The notes beneath the pieces are model-generated. The model was not told the DNA's origin, did no database searches, and was given only the letters and a program-made list of their open reading frames with translations. Positions 34,051-43,563 of a stretch of 44,913 bases of DNA are shown here, piece by piece. The position numbers were made by a program, and so were the translations under genes. Positions within the stretch are counted from its first letter, which is position 1, and every line of letters starts with the position of its first letter. Source of the stretch: Planctomycetota bacterium (GTDB taxonomy: Bacteria; Planctomycetota; Phycisphaerae; WQYP01); contig JAKBMM010000020.1 of the NCBI GenBank assembly GCA_021831565.1, forward strand, positions 1-44,913, in the 5' to 3' direction.

Positions 34051-35261
34051 AAAATGAGACTCCATCCTTGCTTTCTCCCCCGCCGGCCGGGCGGGGAAAT
34101 CACCGGCTCGAATCGCGATCGCGCCGGGGTGGGGGCGATTCGCTCACACGGCGGCTGTGGCGTCAGATCGTTCCGCAACTCATCGCCACGCGTATCGCCT
34201 GGCTGATGTTGCTGACTATTCTGCTGCTATGCGCCGCGAGCCTGGCGGCGGTGCGCATCTGCGGCCCGCTGCGTCTGCCGCGACAGGAAATTCACCTCGT
34301 CATCGGCGCGGTATTTCTGCTGCTCGCCCTGATTCCAGCCTACCCGCGCCTGGGGCGCGTCGCTTACCTCTTTTACGCCTTCACCTGTGTGCTGCTGATC
34401 GGCGTACTTTTGGCGCCGGCGATCAAAGGAAGCCACCGTTGGTTCCTGCTGCCGGGCGGGGCGGACTTCCAACCCAGCGAACTGGCGAAAATATCATTTG
34501 TCATGGCGGTGGCGTGGTCTCTGCGGTGGCACCGCGATTGCCGCGATTTATCCAAGCTCATCGTTCCTTTTCTATTGATGCTCGTCCCGATGGGACTGAT
34601 CCTGGTGGAGTCGGACCTGGGCACCGCGCTGCTGTTTCCACCGGTGCTCTACGCCATGCTGATCGCGGCGGGGGCGCGGTTCCGGTATCTCATCGCCATA
34701 GCCCTGATCGCGTTGGCGGTGGCGCCGGGATGTTATCCACTCCTGCGCGGCTATCAGAAGCAGCGAATTGTGGCGCTGTTCGCCAGCGGCAAACCGTCCC
34801 CGGCCCAGCTATCCGGTAATTTGTATCAACGGCGGCAGAGCGAAATAGCCCTGGGCAGCGGCGGCCTTCTGGGCCGCGGATTGCGGGGCGCGGACCAGAT
34901 TCGCCACGATCTGCTTCCGGAGGCGGCCAACGACTTCATCTTTTCCGTGGTGGGCAGCCAGTGGGGATTCGCCGGGTGCATGACGATTCTTGCGCTTTAT
35001 GGAGTTTTCTTCGCGGCGTGCATGGAAATCGCGGGTAATTGCGCCGATTCGTTCGGCCGGCTGATGGTGGTCGGGCTTTCCTCGATGATGGTTCTCCAGG
35101 CGACCATCAACATGGCCATGACGACGGGCCTGATTCCGGTGGTGGGCATTACGTTGCCATTCATGTCCTATGGCGGTAGCGCCCTGGTGGCGGATATGTT
35201 GGCGACGTCGTTGATCCTCAACGTGGCGATGCGCCAGCGACACCATTCCGGCCCGCCGTGA
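34047..35261 (+). CDS. rodA: RodA, SEDS-family peptidoglycan glycosyltransferase
   Basis: It polymerises glycan strands for elongation as partner of PBP2. Multiple membrane segments begin at IAWLMLLTILLLCAASLAA and continue through VESDLGTALLFPPVLYAML. GSHRWFLLPGG-DFQPSELAK is the conserved SEDS loop region, LPEAANDFIFSVVGSQWGF holds the key acidic site region, and the end has ITLPFMSYGGSALV. The start is uncertain: no ATG lies in frame before the first helix, so I choose TTG at 34047 overlapping the mrdA stop (TTGA). About 50 residues of Pro/Gly/Arg-rich sequence then precede helix 1. TTG near 34068 is another option. Confidence 0.88.
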   Translation: MKNETPSLLSPPPAGRGNHRLESRSRRGGGDSLTRRLWRQIVPQLIATRIAWLMLLTILLLCAASLAAVRICGPLRLPRQEIHLVIGAVFLLLALIPAYPRLGRVAYLFYAFTCVLLIGVLLAPAIKGSHRWFLLPGGADFQPSELAKISFVMAVAWSLRWHRDCRDLSKLIVPFLLMLVPMGLILVESDLGTALLFPPVLYAMLIAAGARFRYLIAIALIALAVAPGCYPLLRGYQKQRIVALFASGKPSPAQLSGNLYQRRQSEIALGSGGLLGRGLRGADQIRHDLLPEAANDFIFSVVGSQWGFAGCMTILALYGVFFAACMEIAGNCADSFGRLMVVGLSSMMVLQATINMAMTTGLIPVVGITLPFMSYGGSALVADMLATSLILNVAMRQRHHSGPP

Positions 35262-35323
35262 GCCGACCGGGTGACAAGGTCCGCCGGCACGTATACCATG
35301 CGGTAAACGGCAGGAGTCTATGG

Positions 35324-38005
35324 ATGAGGCAACAACCAATGTCCAACGCCGAACAGCAGCGTCTGGCCGATGAGAAAATCGCCGCGGCATGGCGTCAATG
35401 GGGTCCCTATCTGGCGGATCGGGCGTGGGGCACGGTGCGCGAGGATTACTCGCCCACCGGCGACGCCTGGAACTATTTCCCCCACGACATGGCCCGCAGC
35501 CGGGCCTACCGCTGGAGCGAAGACGGCATCGGTGGAATATGCGACCAGCGGCAGATTCTCTGTTTGGCGCCGACGTTCTGGAACGGCCGGGATCCGATTC
35601 TCAAGGAACGGTTTTTTGGTCTGAACAATCAGGAGGGCAACCATGGAGAAGATGTCAAAGAATACTATTTTTACCTGGATAACACGCCTTCCCATTCATA
35701 TATGAAAATGGTATACCGCTATCCCCATGCCGAATTTCCCTATCGCCAGCTCGTTGAGATCAACCGCCATCGGGGACCGGACCAGCCGGAATACGAGTTG
35801 GTGGACACGAACGTGTTCGCCGCCAACGCTTTTTTCGACATCACCCTGGAGTACGCCAAGGCGGATCCGGGACGTATTCTTTTCCGCTGTACGGTGCGCA
35901 ACTGCGGCAAGAACCTGGCGATGCTGCACGTGCTGCCCACGTTGTGGTTCCGCAACACCTGGTCCTGGGGCGCCCAGCCGGGTCCGCAGCCCGTCATTCG
36001 GATGCAAGGTCCGCACGATCCGGACCGTATCACGCTGCGGACGGACCATCCGGAATTGGCCCCGTACCGGCTCTACGCGCACGGCGGTGTGTTGGAAACG
36101 CTATTTACGTTTAACGAGACGAACCGCCAGCGGCTTTTTGGCGTTCCCAACAGCCATCCGGCGGTCAAGGACGCTTTTCACGAATACCTGGTGCAGAACC
36201 GCCCTGCCGCCGTGCACCAGCATCCTTGGGGAACCAAGGCGGCGCTGCACTACCAGTGCTCGCTCTCCGGCGGGGCCGCGCAGACGGTGCAACTGGTGCT
36301 GGCGGAACGGGAACTTGCGGACCCCTTCGCGGACTTTACGGAGATTTTCCAGCAACGGTTGGCGGAAGCGGATGAATTTTACGCGGCCCTGCTGCCGGCG
36401 ACCTGTCCCGCGGCGCTGCGCCGCACGCAGCGGCAGGCCCTGTCCGGTCTGCTCTGGAGCAAGCAATTTTACCACTACGACGTGCGCACGTGGCTGCGGG
36501 GCGACGAGAATTTCTCCGCCCCCGCGCCGCGCCAACAGGGGCGGAACGCCGACTGGCGGCGGCTGGCCGCCCGGGACGTCATCGTCATGCCGGACAAATG
36601 GGAATATCCCTGGTTCGGCGCCTGGGACTGGGCCTTTCACTGCCTTACACTCAGCTATGTTGATATTCAAATGGCAAAGGCGCAGCTCGAACTCATCACC
36701 TCCGAGCGCTACCAGAATCTTTCCGGACAGTTGCCCGCCTATGAATGGTCGTTCAACGACGCCAATCCCCCGCTGCAGGCGCTGGCCGTATGGCGCGTCT
36801 ACAACATGGAAAAAAGGCGGCGCGGCGGCGCGGGAGACCGCGCCTTCCTGGAACGCCTGTATCACAAGTTGCTGCTGAATTTTATCTGGTGGGTCAACCG
36901 CAAGGATAACCGCGGCCACAACGTCTTTGAGGGCGGGTTCCTGGGGCTGGATAACATTTCGGTGTTCGACCGCAGCCAGCCGCTGCCCAACAACCGGATG
37001 CTTGAACAGGCGGACGCCACGGGCTGGATGGGCCTTTTCTGTCTGAACATGATGACCATCGGCCTGGAACTGGCGCAGGAGGATCCCGTCTACAGCCACC
37101 TGGCCCTGAAATTTCTGGATCATTTCATCGCCATTTCCCGGGCGATCAATACGCCCGCGACCGGCGATGTGGGGTTGTGGGATTCGCAGGACGGTTTTTA
37201 CTACGACAAGATCATCTGCCCGCGGCGGGGATTCGCTATTCCCCTGCGCGTGCGATCCAGCGTGGGATTGATTCCGCTTTACGCGGTGCAAGTTCTGGAG
37301 AAAAGCTGGTTTGAAAATCTGCCGGCTTTCCGGGAACGCTGGGAGTCGAAAAATATACAGGAAAGCATTCAGCAGGAAAGCATAGGCTGTACCTGGTCGC
37401 CGGACGGACGGCGCTGCCTGTTGAGCATCGCCAATCAACACCGGCTCCAACGCGTGCTGAGTCGCGTGGCGGATGAAAATGAATTTTTGTCGCCCTTCGG
37501 TCTGCGGTCCCTTTCGCGTTATCATCTGGAGCACCCGTACCATATCGGCTTTGACCAGCGCGACTGGGTGGTGCGTTACGAACCGGCCGAATCGCAGACG
37601 CGCCTTTTCGGCGGAAATTCCAACTGGCGCGGCCCCATCTGGTTCCCCACGGCCTATCTGCTTATTACCTCCCTGCGCAGTTACCATCGGTTTTATGGAA
37701 ACGACGTTACCGTGGCGTGGCCGGGGCGGACGGGAAAATCCATGAATCTTCTGCAACTTTCGGAGGAGTTGGCGCGGCGGATGGTTTCGATATTTCTGCC
37801 CGACAAAGATGGTCGCCGCCCGGTTTTCGGCGGCCAAAGCATGTTTCAGGAGAATCCGCTCTGGAAGGATTTACCTCTCTTCTATGAATATTTTCATGGC
37901 GATAATGGCGCGGGCATCGGCGCCTCGCATCAAACCGGCTGGACCGCCCTGGTGGTGCAGTTGATCGACTATATCACCCGGGGCTATCAACAGTCGGGTG
38001 GATAG
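35324..38005 (+). CDS. GH63-like glucosidase (MGH1-type)
   Basis: This 893-residue protein starts at ATG 35324 (MRQQPMSNAEQQRLADEKI), chosen for AGGAG seven bases upstream over the GTG at 35258 that overlaps rodA. It has no signal peptide, so it is cytoplasmic. WGTVREDYSPTGDAWNYFPH and LKERFFGLNNQEGNHGEDVK are signatures of the large bacterial glucosidase group; the (alpha/alpha)6 barrel shows WEYPWFGAWDWAFHCL, QADATGWMGLFCLNM and RGPIWFPTAYLLI, around the catalytic acidic residues. Relatives act on glucosylglycerate, mannosylglycerate or oligosaccharides. Substrate here unknown. Role together with mrdA-rodA is not evident; position may be chance. Confidence 0.82.
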   Translation: MRQQPMSNAEQQRLADEKIAAAWRQWGPYLADRAWGTVREDYSPTGDAWNYFPHDMARSRAYRWSEDGIGGICDQRQILCLAPTFWNGRDPILKERFFGLNNQEGNHGEDVKEYYFYLDNTPSHSYMKMVYRYPHAEFPYRQLVEINRHRGPDQPEYELVDTNVFAANAFFDITLEYAKADPGRILFRCTVRNCGKNLAMLHVLPTLWFRNTWSWGAQPGPQPVIRMQGPHDPDRITLRTDHPELAPYRLYAHGGVLETLFTFNETNRQRLFGVPNSHPAVKDAFHEYLVQNRPAAVHQHPWGTKAALHYQCSLSGGAAQTVQLVLAERELADPFADFTEIFQQRLAEADEFYAALLPATCPAALRRTQRQALSGLLWSKQFYHYDVRTWLRGDENFSAPAPRQQGRNADWRRLAARDVIVMPDKWEYPWFGAWDWAFHCLTLSYVDIQMAKAQLELITSERYQNLSGQLPAYEWSFNDANPPLQALAVWRVYNMEKRRRGGAGDRAFLERLYHKLLLNFIWWVNRKDNRGHNVFEGGFLGLDNISVFDRSQPLPNNRMLEQADATGWMGLFCLNMMTIGLELAQEDPVYSHLALKFLDHFIAISRAINTPATGDVGLWDSQDGFYYDKIICPRRGFAIPLRVRSSVGLIPLYAVQVLEKSWFENLPAFRERWESKNIQESIQQESIGCTWSPDGRRCLLSIANQHRLQRVLSRVADENEFLSPFGLRSLSRYHLEHPYHIGFDQRDWVVRYEPAESQTRLFGGNSNWRGPIWFPTAYLLITSLRSYHRFYGNDVTVAWPGRTGKSMNLLQLSEELARRMVSIFLPDKDGRRPVFGGQSMFQENPLWKDLPLFYEYFHGDNGAGIGASHQTGWTALVVQLIDYITRGYQQSGG

Positions 38006-38033
38006 CCCGGCGGGCGCTTTGAAAAGCAAGCTT

Positions 38034-38936
38034 TCAGCACGCCGCCAGCCGCACCAGCACGCAGCGCTCCCGGCCGGCGTCGTCGCGGATAATCCGGGAC
38101 GAATCATAATGGCCGGCGGCCAGGAGTATCGCTTCCACGGCCACGGCCTGATCAAACGCGGTTTCCACCAGCAATGCGCCGGCGGGTCGCAGCAGGCCGG
38201 GGGCGCTCGTGGCGATGCGCCGGTAAAACGCCAGTCCATCGGGACCGGCTTCCAAGGCCAGGCGTGGTTCATGGCGGCTGACCTCGGGCATCAGCGCATC
38301 GACCTGATCGGCGGGAATATACGGTGGATTCGAGACGATTAAATGAAAACGCACCGGTGGAGAAAGCGATTGCACCGGCTCGCAGAGATCACCCTCAAGC
38401 CAGCGCACGCGATCGCGCACGCCCAGCATTTGAGCATTTTTCCGGGCGATGTCCAACGCGCTGGAACTGATATCGACGGCCACGATGCGGGCGCCGGGCA
38501 AATTTTTGGCCAGGGCGATGGCAATGCACCCACTGCCGGTTCCCAGGTCAAGAATCTCCGGCGCTTCCCAACCGGTGGTGTTACGGACCAGACGAATCGC
38601 CTGCTCCACGAGCGTTTCCGTCTCCGGGCGGGGAATCAGAACGGCGGGGGAAACGTCCAATTCCAGCGAAAAGAACCATGCTTTGCCGATGAGATAAGCA
38701 ACGGGCACGCGCTCTTTGCGCCGCTGCACCAGTTCGCGAAACGCCGCGACTTGTCGGGGCGAGGGAATCCGCTCGAAGCGGGTATACAATGCCAGGCGCG
38801 AACAATCCAAGACGTGGCCCAGCAGCAGTTCCGCGGACAGGCGCGGTTCCTCCACGCCATGACGCGAAAAAAAGTCGGTGGTCCACTGGAGCAACTCGCC
38901 GATCGACCAGGCTGGGCAAGAAGCCGGTGCATTCAT
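38034..38936 (-). CDS. prmC: Release factor glutamine methyltransferase
   Basis: It methylates the GGQ glutamine of RF1 and RF2. This 300-residue protein starts at ATG 38936 (MNAPASCPAWSIGELLQW). An N-terminal helical domain (about 1-80, with LSAELLLGHVLDCSRLALYT) binds the release factor. IPRPETETLVEQA, ILDLGTGSGCIAIALAKNLP and IVSNPPYIPADQV, the NPPY motif, are all present. The extended frame to 39014 lacks family similarity. No Shine-Dalgarno is seen, so a short or absent leader is possible. It converges on the glucosidase gene with 28 bases between. Confidence 0.93.
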   Translation of the reverse strand: MNAPASCPAWSIGELLQWTTDFFSRHGVEEPRLSAELLLGHVLDCSRLALYTRFERIPSPRQVAAFRELVQRRKERVPVAYLIGKAWFFSLELDVSPAVLIPRPETETLVEQAIRLVRNTTGWEAPEILDLGTGSGCIAIALAKNLPGARIVAVDISSSALDIARKNAQMLGVRDRVRWLEGDLCEPVQSLSPPVRFHLIVSNPPYIPADQVDALMPEVSRHEPRLALEAGPDGLAFYRRIATSAPGLLRPAGALLVETAFDQAVAVEAILLAAGHYDSSRIIRDDAGRERCVLVRLAAC

Positions 38937-39139
38937 AATTGCTTTTGTATCATGCGGGGTTAGAATAAGAAAGGCTGGAAGCTTTTTCGAAGCTCCTGTC
39001 GTCCATTTGTGCAAAAGTCCGGGAGTATTTCCGGTCGTGTCGGATTGCGGGAACTTCTTGATGGGGAAATCCGCAAACGCCCCGTGCTTTGCCGAAGCGC
39101 TATTCTCTTGCCCTCTTGAAGAAAAGGAGCGCCGTCGTC

Positions 39140-39640
39140 ATGACATCCTGTTCCTCCACCGGCCCAGCGCGGGAAAATTTGGGTTTGGCGCCAAGTCTGG
39201 GGGTGTTGCTGGTGCGTTTGGTTCTCGGCTGCATCTTCATTTACTATGGCGGACAGCACGGTTTCGGCTTATTTGGCGGGCATGGCATCCATCTCTTCGC
39301 CGATACTTACAAGTTCAACCATTTTCCGGTTCTGCCCGCACTCGTATGGGCCTGGATGTCGGCCGGGGTGGAATTTTTCGGCGGTATGTTGCTGATCATC
39401 GGAGCGCTCTCGCGGCTGATATGTATTCCCCTGCTTATCGACATGTTCGTAGCTCTATGGCTGCAGCGCGCCGGCGGATTCGGCTCGTACGACTTCAACC
39501 TGGCGTTGCTCGCGATGCTCTCCCTGGTGTTGCTGGCTGGACCGGGGATGATTGCGGTTGACGCGCTGCTGTTTCGCCGGTGTCTCTGGTCGTGCGGTCC
39601 GCAGCCGATCCAAAAGAGTCAGAACTCTTCAGGGCGATAA
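39140..39640 (+). CDS. DoxX family membrane protein
   Basis: This 166-residue protein starts at ATG 39140 (MTSCSSTGPARENLGLAP), with AAGGAG ten bases upstream; the frame back to 39089 is not favoured. Four membrane helices are visible: LGVLLVRLVLGCIFIYYGGQ, FFGGMLLIIGALSRLICIPL, a third around IDMFVALWLQRA, and LALLAMLSLVLLAGPGMIAV. The HGFGLFGG-HG segment between helices is DoxX-like. The family includes small membrane proteins tied to redox and stress responses, but no reaction is certain. Its 3' end overlaps birA on the other strand by 12 bases. Confidence 0.8.
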   Translation: MTSCSSTGPARENLGLAPSLGVLLVRLVLGCIFIYYGGQHGFGLFGGHGIHLFADTYKFNHFPVLPALVWAWMSAGVEFFGGMLLIIGALSRLICIPLLIDMFVALWLQRAGGFGSYDFNLALLAMLSLVLLAGPGMIAVDALLFRRCLWSCGPQPIQKSQNSSGR

Positions 39641-40648
39641 GACGGTTGTTTCCCGCGCTTTGCACAGATGAACAGCGCCGGTTTCGTCGCGCAAAACCAG
39701 ACCTTCCAGCGGATCAATATCCGCAACGCGCCCGACGATCTCCATTCCACCGCAATGCACGCGAATCGGTTGGCCAAGCATGGCGCAGCGGGCTTTCCAC
39801 GCTGCGATCAGTGGCGCCGGCGCCGGTGGATGCAGACAGTTTCTTTCCAACTGCTCCAGTAAGGCTTCGAGTACGCGCAGGCGATTCCAGGGGTGGTGCG
39901 AAATCATCGCCAGCGAAGCGGCGCGATCCGCCAGCGGCGCCGGAAAATCGGCGCTTTGCTGGCCGACGTTCAGCCCGATGCCCAGCGCGTGGTCGAGGGC
40001 CGTTGGAGAGTCCATCTCCTGGGGATTGGCCCAGCGGGTCTCAATCAGAATCCCCGCAATTTTTTTCCCATCCACCAGTACGTCGTTGGGCCATTTCACC
40101 ACGGTGCTTACGCCGACAAGTGTTTCTATGGTTTGGGCGACGGCCAGCCCTGCCGTCAGCGTCAAAGTTTCCGCGTTGCGCCGGGCCGCCGGCAATAGAA
40201 TCGACAGCAATAGCGACTGGCCCGGTTTAGACTCCCAGCGCCGGCCGCGCCGGCCGCGGCCGCGGGTTTGAACATCCGCCAGCACCACCAGGGGTCGTTC
40301 GTCCGCCTGGCGGGCGGCCTGCCAACAGACGTCGTTGGTGCTCGTCGTCTGATCGAACACCAGTACGTGTCGGCCCAGCATGCGTCCGGCGGCGCCGCTG
40401 CGATCTTCGAGTATCGCTCTCCACCACGGCCAGGATATGTCGTCCAATTGAACGCCCGCCGGGGTTGTTTCGATCCCGCAACCGCTTTTCCGGAGAAATT
40501 CCAACAGTCGGTGAATATCCGCCGGCGGCCGCGAAAGCCGTCGACTAAGCGCCTCCACCGTTGCGGTTTGATTTTCGTAAAGCTCCATCAGCAGACACTC
40601 GCAGCGCCGGCGTTCAATCGAAGAGCCTGGACTCAGATCGTCAGTCAT
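39629..40648 (-). CDS. birA: Biotin--[acetyl-CoA-carboxylase] ligase
   Basis: It makes biotinyl-AMP and attaches biotin to carboxylase carrier domains. This 339-residue protein has an N-terminal winged-helix segment (about 15-75, with ATVEALSRRLSRPPADIHRL), so it may also repress biotin genes like E. coli BirA. FDQTTSTNDVCWQAA, TRGRGRRGRRWESKPGQ (the GRGRxGR biotinyl-AMP loop) and VKWPNDVLVDGKKIAGILIE are the catalytic signatures, and the C-terminal SH3-like domain ends in LVLRDETGAVHLCKARETT. It overlaps nadC by eight bases and is the last gene of the yebC-Gfo-nadC-birA operon. Confidence 0.93.
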   Translation of the reverse strand: MTDDLSPGSSIERRRCECLLMELYENQTATVEALSRRLSRPPADIHRLLEFLRKSGCGIETTPAGVQLDDISWPWWRAILEDRSGAAGRMLGRHVLVFDQTTSTNDVCWQAARQADERPLVVLADVQTRGRGRRGRRWESKPGQSLLLSILLPAARRNAETLTLTAGLAVAQTIETLVGVSTVVKWPNDVLVDGKKIAGILIETRWANPQEMDSPTALDHALGIGLNVGQQSADFPAPLADRAASLAMISHHPWNRLRVLEALLEQLERNCLHPPAPAPLIAAWKARCAMLGQPIRVHCGGMEIVGRVADIDPLEGLVLRDETGAVHLCKARETTVLSP

Positions 40649-41573
40649 GCGGCGAAACTTCCAGAGCCAGGTCCAGACTCGGCGCCGCGTGGGTCAGCGC
40701 CCCGCTGCTGATGCGGTCCACGCCGGTTCGGGCTACGTCGACCACGTTGGCCAGCGTGATACCGCCCGATGCCTCCAGCCGCGGCCGGCTTGTGGATTCT
40801 TGCGCGTTACGCAGCGCCACGGCTTGGCGGATTTGGGCGGGCGTCATGTTATCGAGCAGAATAATGTCGGCGCCGCCGCCGGGCAGCGCTTCGGCAAGCT
40901 GTTCCAACGAATCCACCTCCAGCCAAAGCGTAATATTCTTCGCCAGGGTGGAACGGACATGGGCGGTCAAGTTGGCCAGTGTCTTGCCGGGCCCCAGCCT
41001 GGCGCGCAACGCCGCCAGATGGTTGTCCTTGAGCATCACGCCGTCGTATAGGCCCATCCGATGATTCCTGCCGCCGCCGCAGCGTACCGCGTATTTTTCC
41101 AATGCCCGCCAGCCGGGGGTGGTCTTTCGCGTATCGCATATCACCGGTTTGGGCCGGTCCGCCGGCGTCGCGTTTTCCACTTTCTGAACATAACGGCGGG
41201 TCAGCGTGGCGATGCCGGAAAGCCGGCCGAGAAAATTCAACGTCACGCGTTCGGCGGAAAGAATCGCGCCCGCCGCCCCCGTGATGCTCGCCACGCGCCT
41301 GCCGCGAACAATGTGTTCGCCATCATGGTTGTAGGTTCTCAGAGTGAGCGCCGGATCATAATGCCGCAATATATCCGGAACCAGAAACAGACCGCAGATC
41401 ACCCCGTCCAGGCGGGCGAGAATGTCGCCGCGGCATTGCAGCGAAGAAGGAATCGTTGCGGCCACGGTCCGGTCTATCGCTCCCGGCTCGCCGGGCAATC
41501 CCCCTAAGTCTTCGGATACCGCCAGGCGGATCAATTGCCGGATGGTTGTGTCTATGTCGGGCGGTTGCAACAT
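40641..41573 (-). CDS. nadC: Nicotinate-nucleotide pyrophosphorylase (carboxylating)
   Basis: Quinolinate plus PRPP gives nicotinate mononucleotide, a step of NAD synthesis. This 310-residue protein has AVSEDLGGLPGEPGAIDRTV near the start, AERVTLNFLGRLSGIATLT, the substrate-binding ICDTRKTTPGWRALEKYAVR and GGGRNHRMGLYDGVMLKDNH. LWLEVDSLEQL, IILLDNM and LEASGGITLANV close the barrel. All family motifs are there. Shine-Dalgarno is weak. It sits 44 bases after the Gfo/Idh gene and overlaps birA, so nadC-birA expression is coupled. Confidence 0.95.
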   Translation of the reverse strand: MLQPPDIDTTIRQLIRLAVSEDLGGLPGEPGAIDRTVAATIPSSLQCRGDILARLDGVICGLFLVPDILRHYDPALTLRTYNHDGEHIVRGRRVASITGAAGAILSAERVTLNFLGRLSGIATLTRRYVQKVENATPADRPKPVICDTRKTTPGWRALEKYAVRCGGGRNHRMGLYDGVMLKDNHLAALRARLGPGKTLANLTAHVRSTLAKNITLWLEVDSLEQLAEALPGGGADIILLDNMTPAQIRQAVALRNAQESTSRPRLEASGGITLANVVDVARTGVDRISSGALTHAAPSLDLALEVSPHD

Positions 41574-41617
41574 ACCTGCGTTCTTTTCCTGTGGCTCGGC
41601 GAAATGTCAGAACGCGA

Positions 41618-42805
41618 TCACACTTCCTTGATGGCGACCCACCCGCGCCGGCGGTGGCTGGCCAGCACCGCTTCGAGCACCTCCTGGCAGCGCAGGCCGT
41701 CCTCGAAGTCGGCGTGAAATTCCCGCGTTTTACCGGCCAGCCGGTTGACAATGTCGGCCACCGTGTTGATGAAGGTGTGTTCATAGCCGATGACATGTCC
41801 CGCCGGCCAATAATGGCCGCTGTAGGGATCTTGCCCCGTCGTCACGCTGATTCTGCGCCAGCCTTTTTCGGAGGCCGGCAGGGTGTCATCAAAGAAATCA
41901 AGATAGCTGAAATCTTCGAAGTGAAACCGCAACGCCCCCTTCGCGCCGTTGATTTCGAGGCTGTTGCCATTGTGATGGCCGGTGGCGAAGCGTGTGGCCT
42001 CAAAAGTGCCGATGGCGCCGCTCTTGAGCCGTGCCAGGAAAAACACCGCATCATCCACGGTTACTCGGGCGCGGTGCGTTTTGCGCCCTCCCGGGGCGCG
42101 GGCGGTAAGCCCTTCGACCATTTCACCCACCGGCCGTTCCTTGATGAAGGTGTGCGCCAATCCGCACACTTCGTTGAATTCATCGCCGGTAAGGTAGCGA
42201 ATCAGGTCGATGCTGTGCGCTCCCAGGTCGCCCAGCGGGCCGGATCCCGCCTCCTTTTCGGAAAGCCGCCATATCAGCGGCATATTCGGATCCTTGAGCC
42301 AACTCTGCAGATACAGCGCCCGCACGTGATACACCTTGCCGATGCGCCCCTGCTCAATAAGCCGGCGGGCCAGCGCCAGCGCCGGCACGCGGCGATAATT
42401 GAACCACACAAAGTTGGGCACGCGGGCCTTTTTTACCGCCGCCGCCATCTGGCGCGCTTCGCCAAGCGTCCGCGCCAGCGGCTTTTCACAGGCAATAGCC
42501 TTGCCGGCCTCGGCGGCGGCGAGGGCCTGTTCCCAGTGCGCGTGGTTCGGCGTGGAGATATCAATCAGATCAATCTCCGGGTTGGCCGTCACTTCGCGAT
42601 AATCAGTGACGGCGTGTTTCCAACCCCAGCGGTCCGCGACCTCCCGTGTTTTCTCCGCCGAACGGCCGCAGATGGTGTGCAATACCGGAAGCGCCGGCAG
42701 ATCGAAAAAGTGCGGCGCCTGGAGCCAGGCGTTGCTGTGCGCCTTGCCCATGAATCGATAGCCGATCAAACCGACTTGAATGGTTTTCCCGGGTTTTTCG
42801 GTCAC
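41618..42805 (-). CDS. Gfo/Idh/MocA family oxidoreductase
   Basis: This 395-residue protein starts at GTG 42805 (VTEKPGKTIQVGLIGYRFMG), chosen for AGGAG seven bases upstream. A Rossmann fold binds NAD(P) (QVGLIGYRFMGKAHSNAW); DLIDISTPNHAHWEQALAA and ACEKPLARTLGEAR carry the EKP motif with the catalytic lysine. GPLGDLGAHSIDLIRYLTG has the conserved D-x-G-x-H. Members oxidise or reduce sugars such as inositol and glucose derivatives, often in carbohydrate breakdown. The sugar cannot be predicted. It lies between yebC and nadC in one leftward operon; a metabolic link is not evident. Confidence 0.87.
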   Translation of the reverse strand: MTEKPGKTIQVGLIGYRFMGKAHSNAWLQAPHFFDLPALPVLHTICGRSAEKTREVADRWGWKHAVTDYREVTANPEIDLIDISTPNHAHWEQALAAAEAGKAIACEKPLARTLGEARQMAAAVKKARVPNFVWFNYRRVPALALARRLIEQGRIGKVYHVRALYLQSWLKDPNMPLIWRLSEKEAGSGPLGDLGAHSIDLIRYLTGDEFNEVCGLAHTFIKERPVGEMVEGLTARAPGGRKTHRARVTVDDAVFFLARLKSGAIGTFEATRFATGHHNGNSLEINGAKGALRFHFEDFSYLDFFDDTLPASEKGWRRISVTTGQDPYSGHYWPAGHVIGYEHTFINTVADIVNRLAGKTREFHADFEDGLRCQEVLEAVLASHRRRGWVAIKEV

Positions 42806-42834
42806 GCTGTTTCTCCTGAAAAAGCTCTGAATTT

Positions 42835-43557
42835 TTAATCTTCCCATTCGGCGTTGGAGTAGACGCTCTGAATATCGTCGTTTTCCTCCAGGGCGTCAAT
42901 CAGCGCCCGTATCCGGCGGCCTGTTTCACCGTTTACGTTTACGCTCTGGCTGGGGATCATCGTCAACTCCGCCGACACGAGCGGCACTTGGGCGGCCAGA
43001 AAGGCCTTTCGCACTTTTTCAAAATCGGCCGCGGTGGTCTCAACGGTGTAACCCTCCGGGGCGGTTTGCACATCGGCGGCGCCGGCTTCGAGCGCCAGTT
43101 CCAGCAGGCGATCTTCATCGAGACTGGAACGTTCCACGGCCAGAAGCCCCCGGGGGCTGAACATCCAGCCGACCGAATTGGCCGCTCCGAGCGATCCGCC
43201 ATGGCGATCAAAAATGACGCGAATTTCACTGGCCGTCCGGTTGCGGTTATCGGTAAGCGCATCAACCAGGATGGCCACGCCCCCCGGGCCGTAGCCTTCG
43301 TACAGCACACTTTCAAAATTTTCCACGCCCTGGGCGCCGGCTCCTTTTTTGACGGCCTTGTCAATGGTGTCATTGGGCATGTTGGCGGCGCGGGCTTTTT
43401 CCATGGCGTAGCGAAGAGCCAGGTTGTCGTCGGGATTGGAACCCCGTTTGGCCGCGATAATAATCAGGCGGGCCAGCTTGCTCCAAACCTTGCCGCGCCG
43501 GGCGTCCACCACGGCTTTTTTATGCTTGATTGATTTCCAATGGGAATGACCCGCCAT
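42835..43557 (-). CDS. yebC: YebC/PmpR family regulator
   Basis: This 240-residue protein starts MAGHSHWKSIKHKKAVVDAR, the invariant family start. It goes on with KLARLIIIAAKRGSNPDDN, NMPNDTIDKAVKKGAG and YEGYGPGGVAILVDALTDNR. The long frame reaching 44742 is antisense to the lipoprotein gene and is rejected. Members are DNA-binding regulators or, as more recent work indicates, factors that help ribosomes through proline stretches. It is first in the operon with the Gfo/Idh, nadC and birA genes. It appears leaderless: a TTGACG/GAATAT promoter ends six bases before the ATG. Confidence 0.94.
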   Translation of the reverse strand: MAGHSHWKSIKHKKAVVDARRGKVWSKLARLIIIAAKRGSNPDDNLALRYAMEKARAANMPNDTIDKAVKKGAGAQGVENFESVLYEGYGPGGVAILVDALTDNRNRTASEIRVIFDRHGGSLGAANSVGWMFSPRGLLAVERSSLDEDRLLELALEAGAADVQTAPEGYTVETTAADFEKVRKAFLAAQVPLVSAELTMIPSQSVNVNGETGRRIRALIDALEENDDIQSVYSNAEWED

Positions 43558-43563
43558 GCCGCC

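Noticed and set aside
36101-37837. 578-codon minus-strand frame opposite the GH63-like gene
   Set aside because: The plus-strand protein carries full family motifs. The minus frame is Arg/Pro/Gln-rich with none, as expected for an antisense shadow at high GC.
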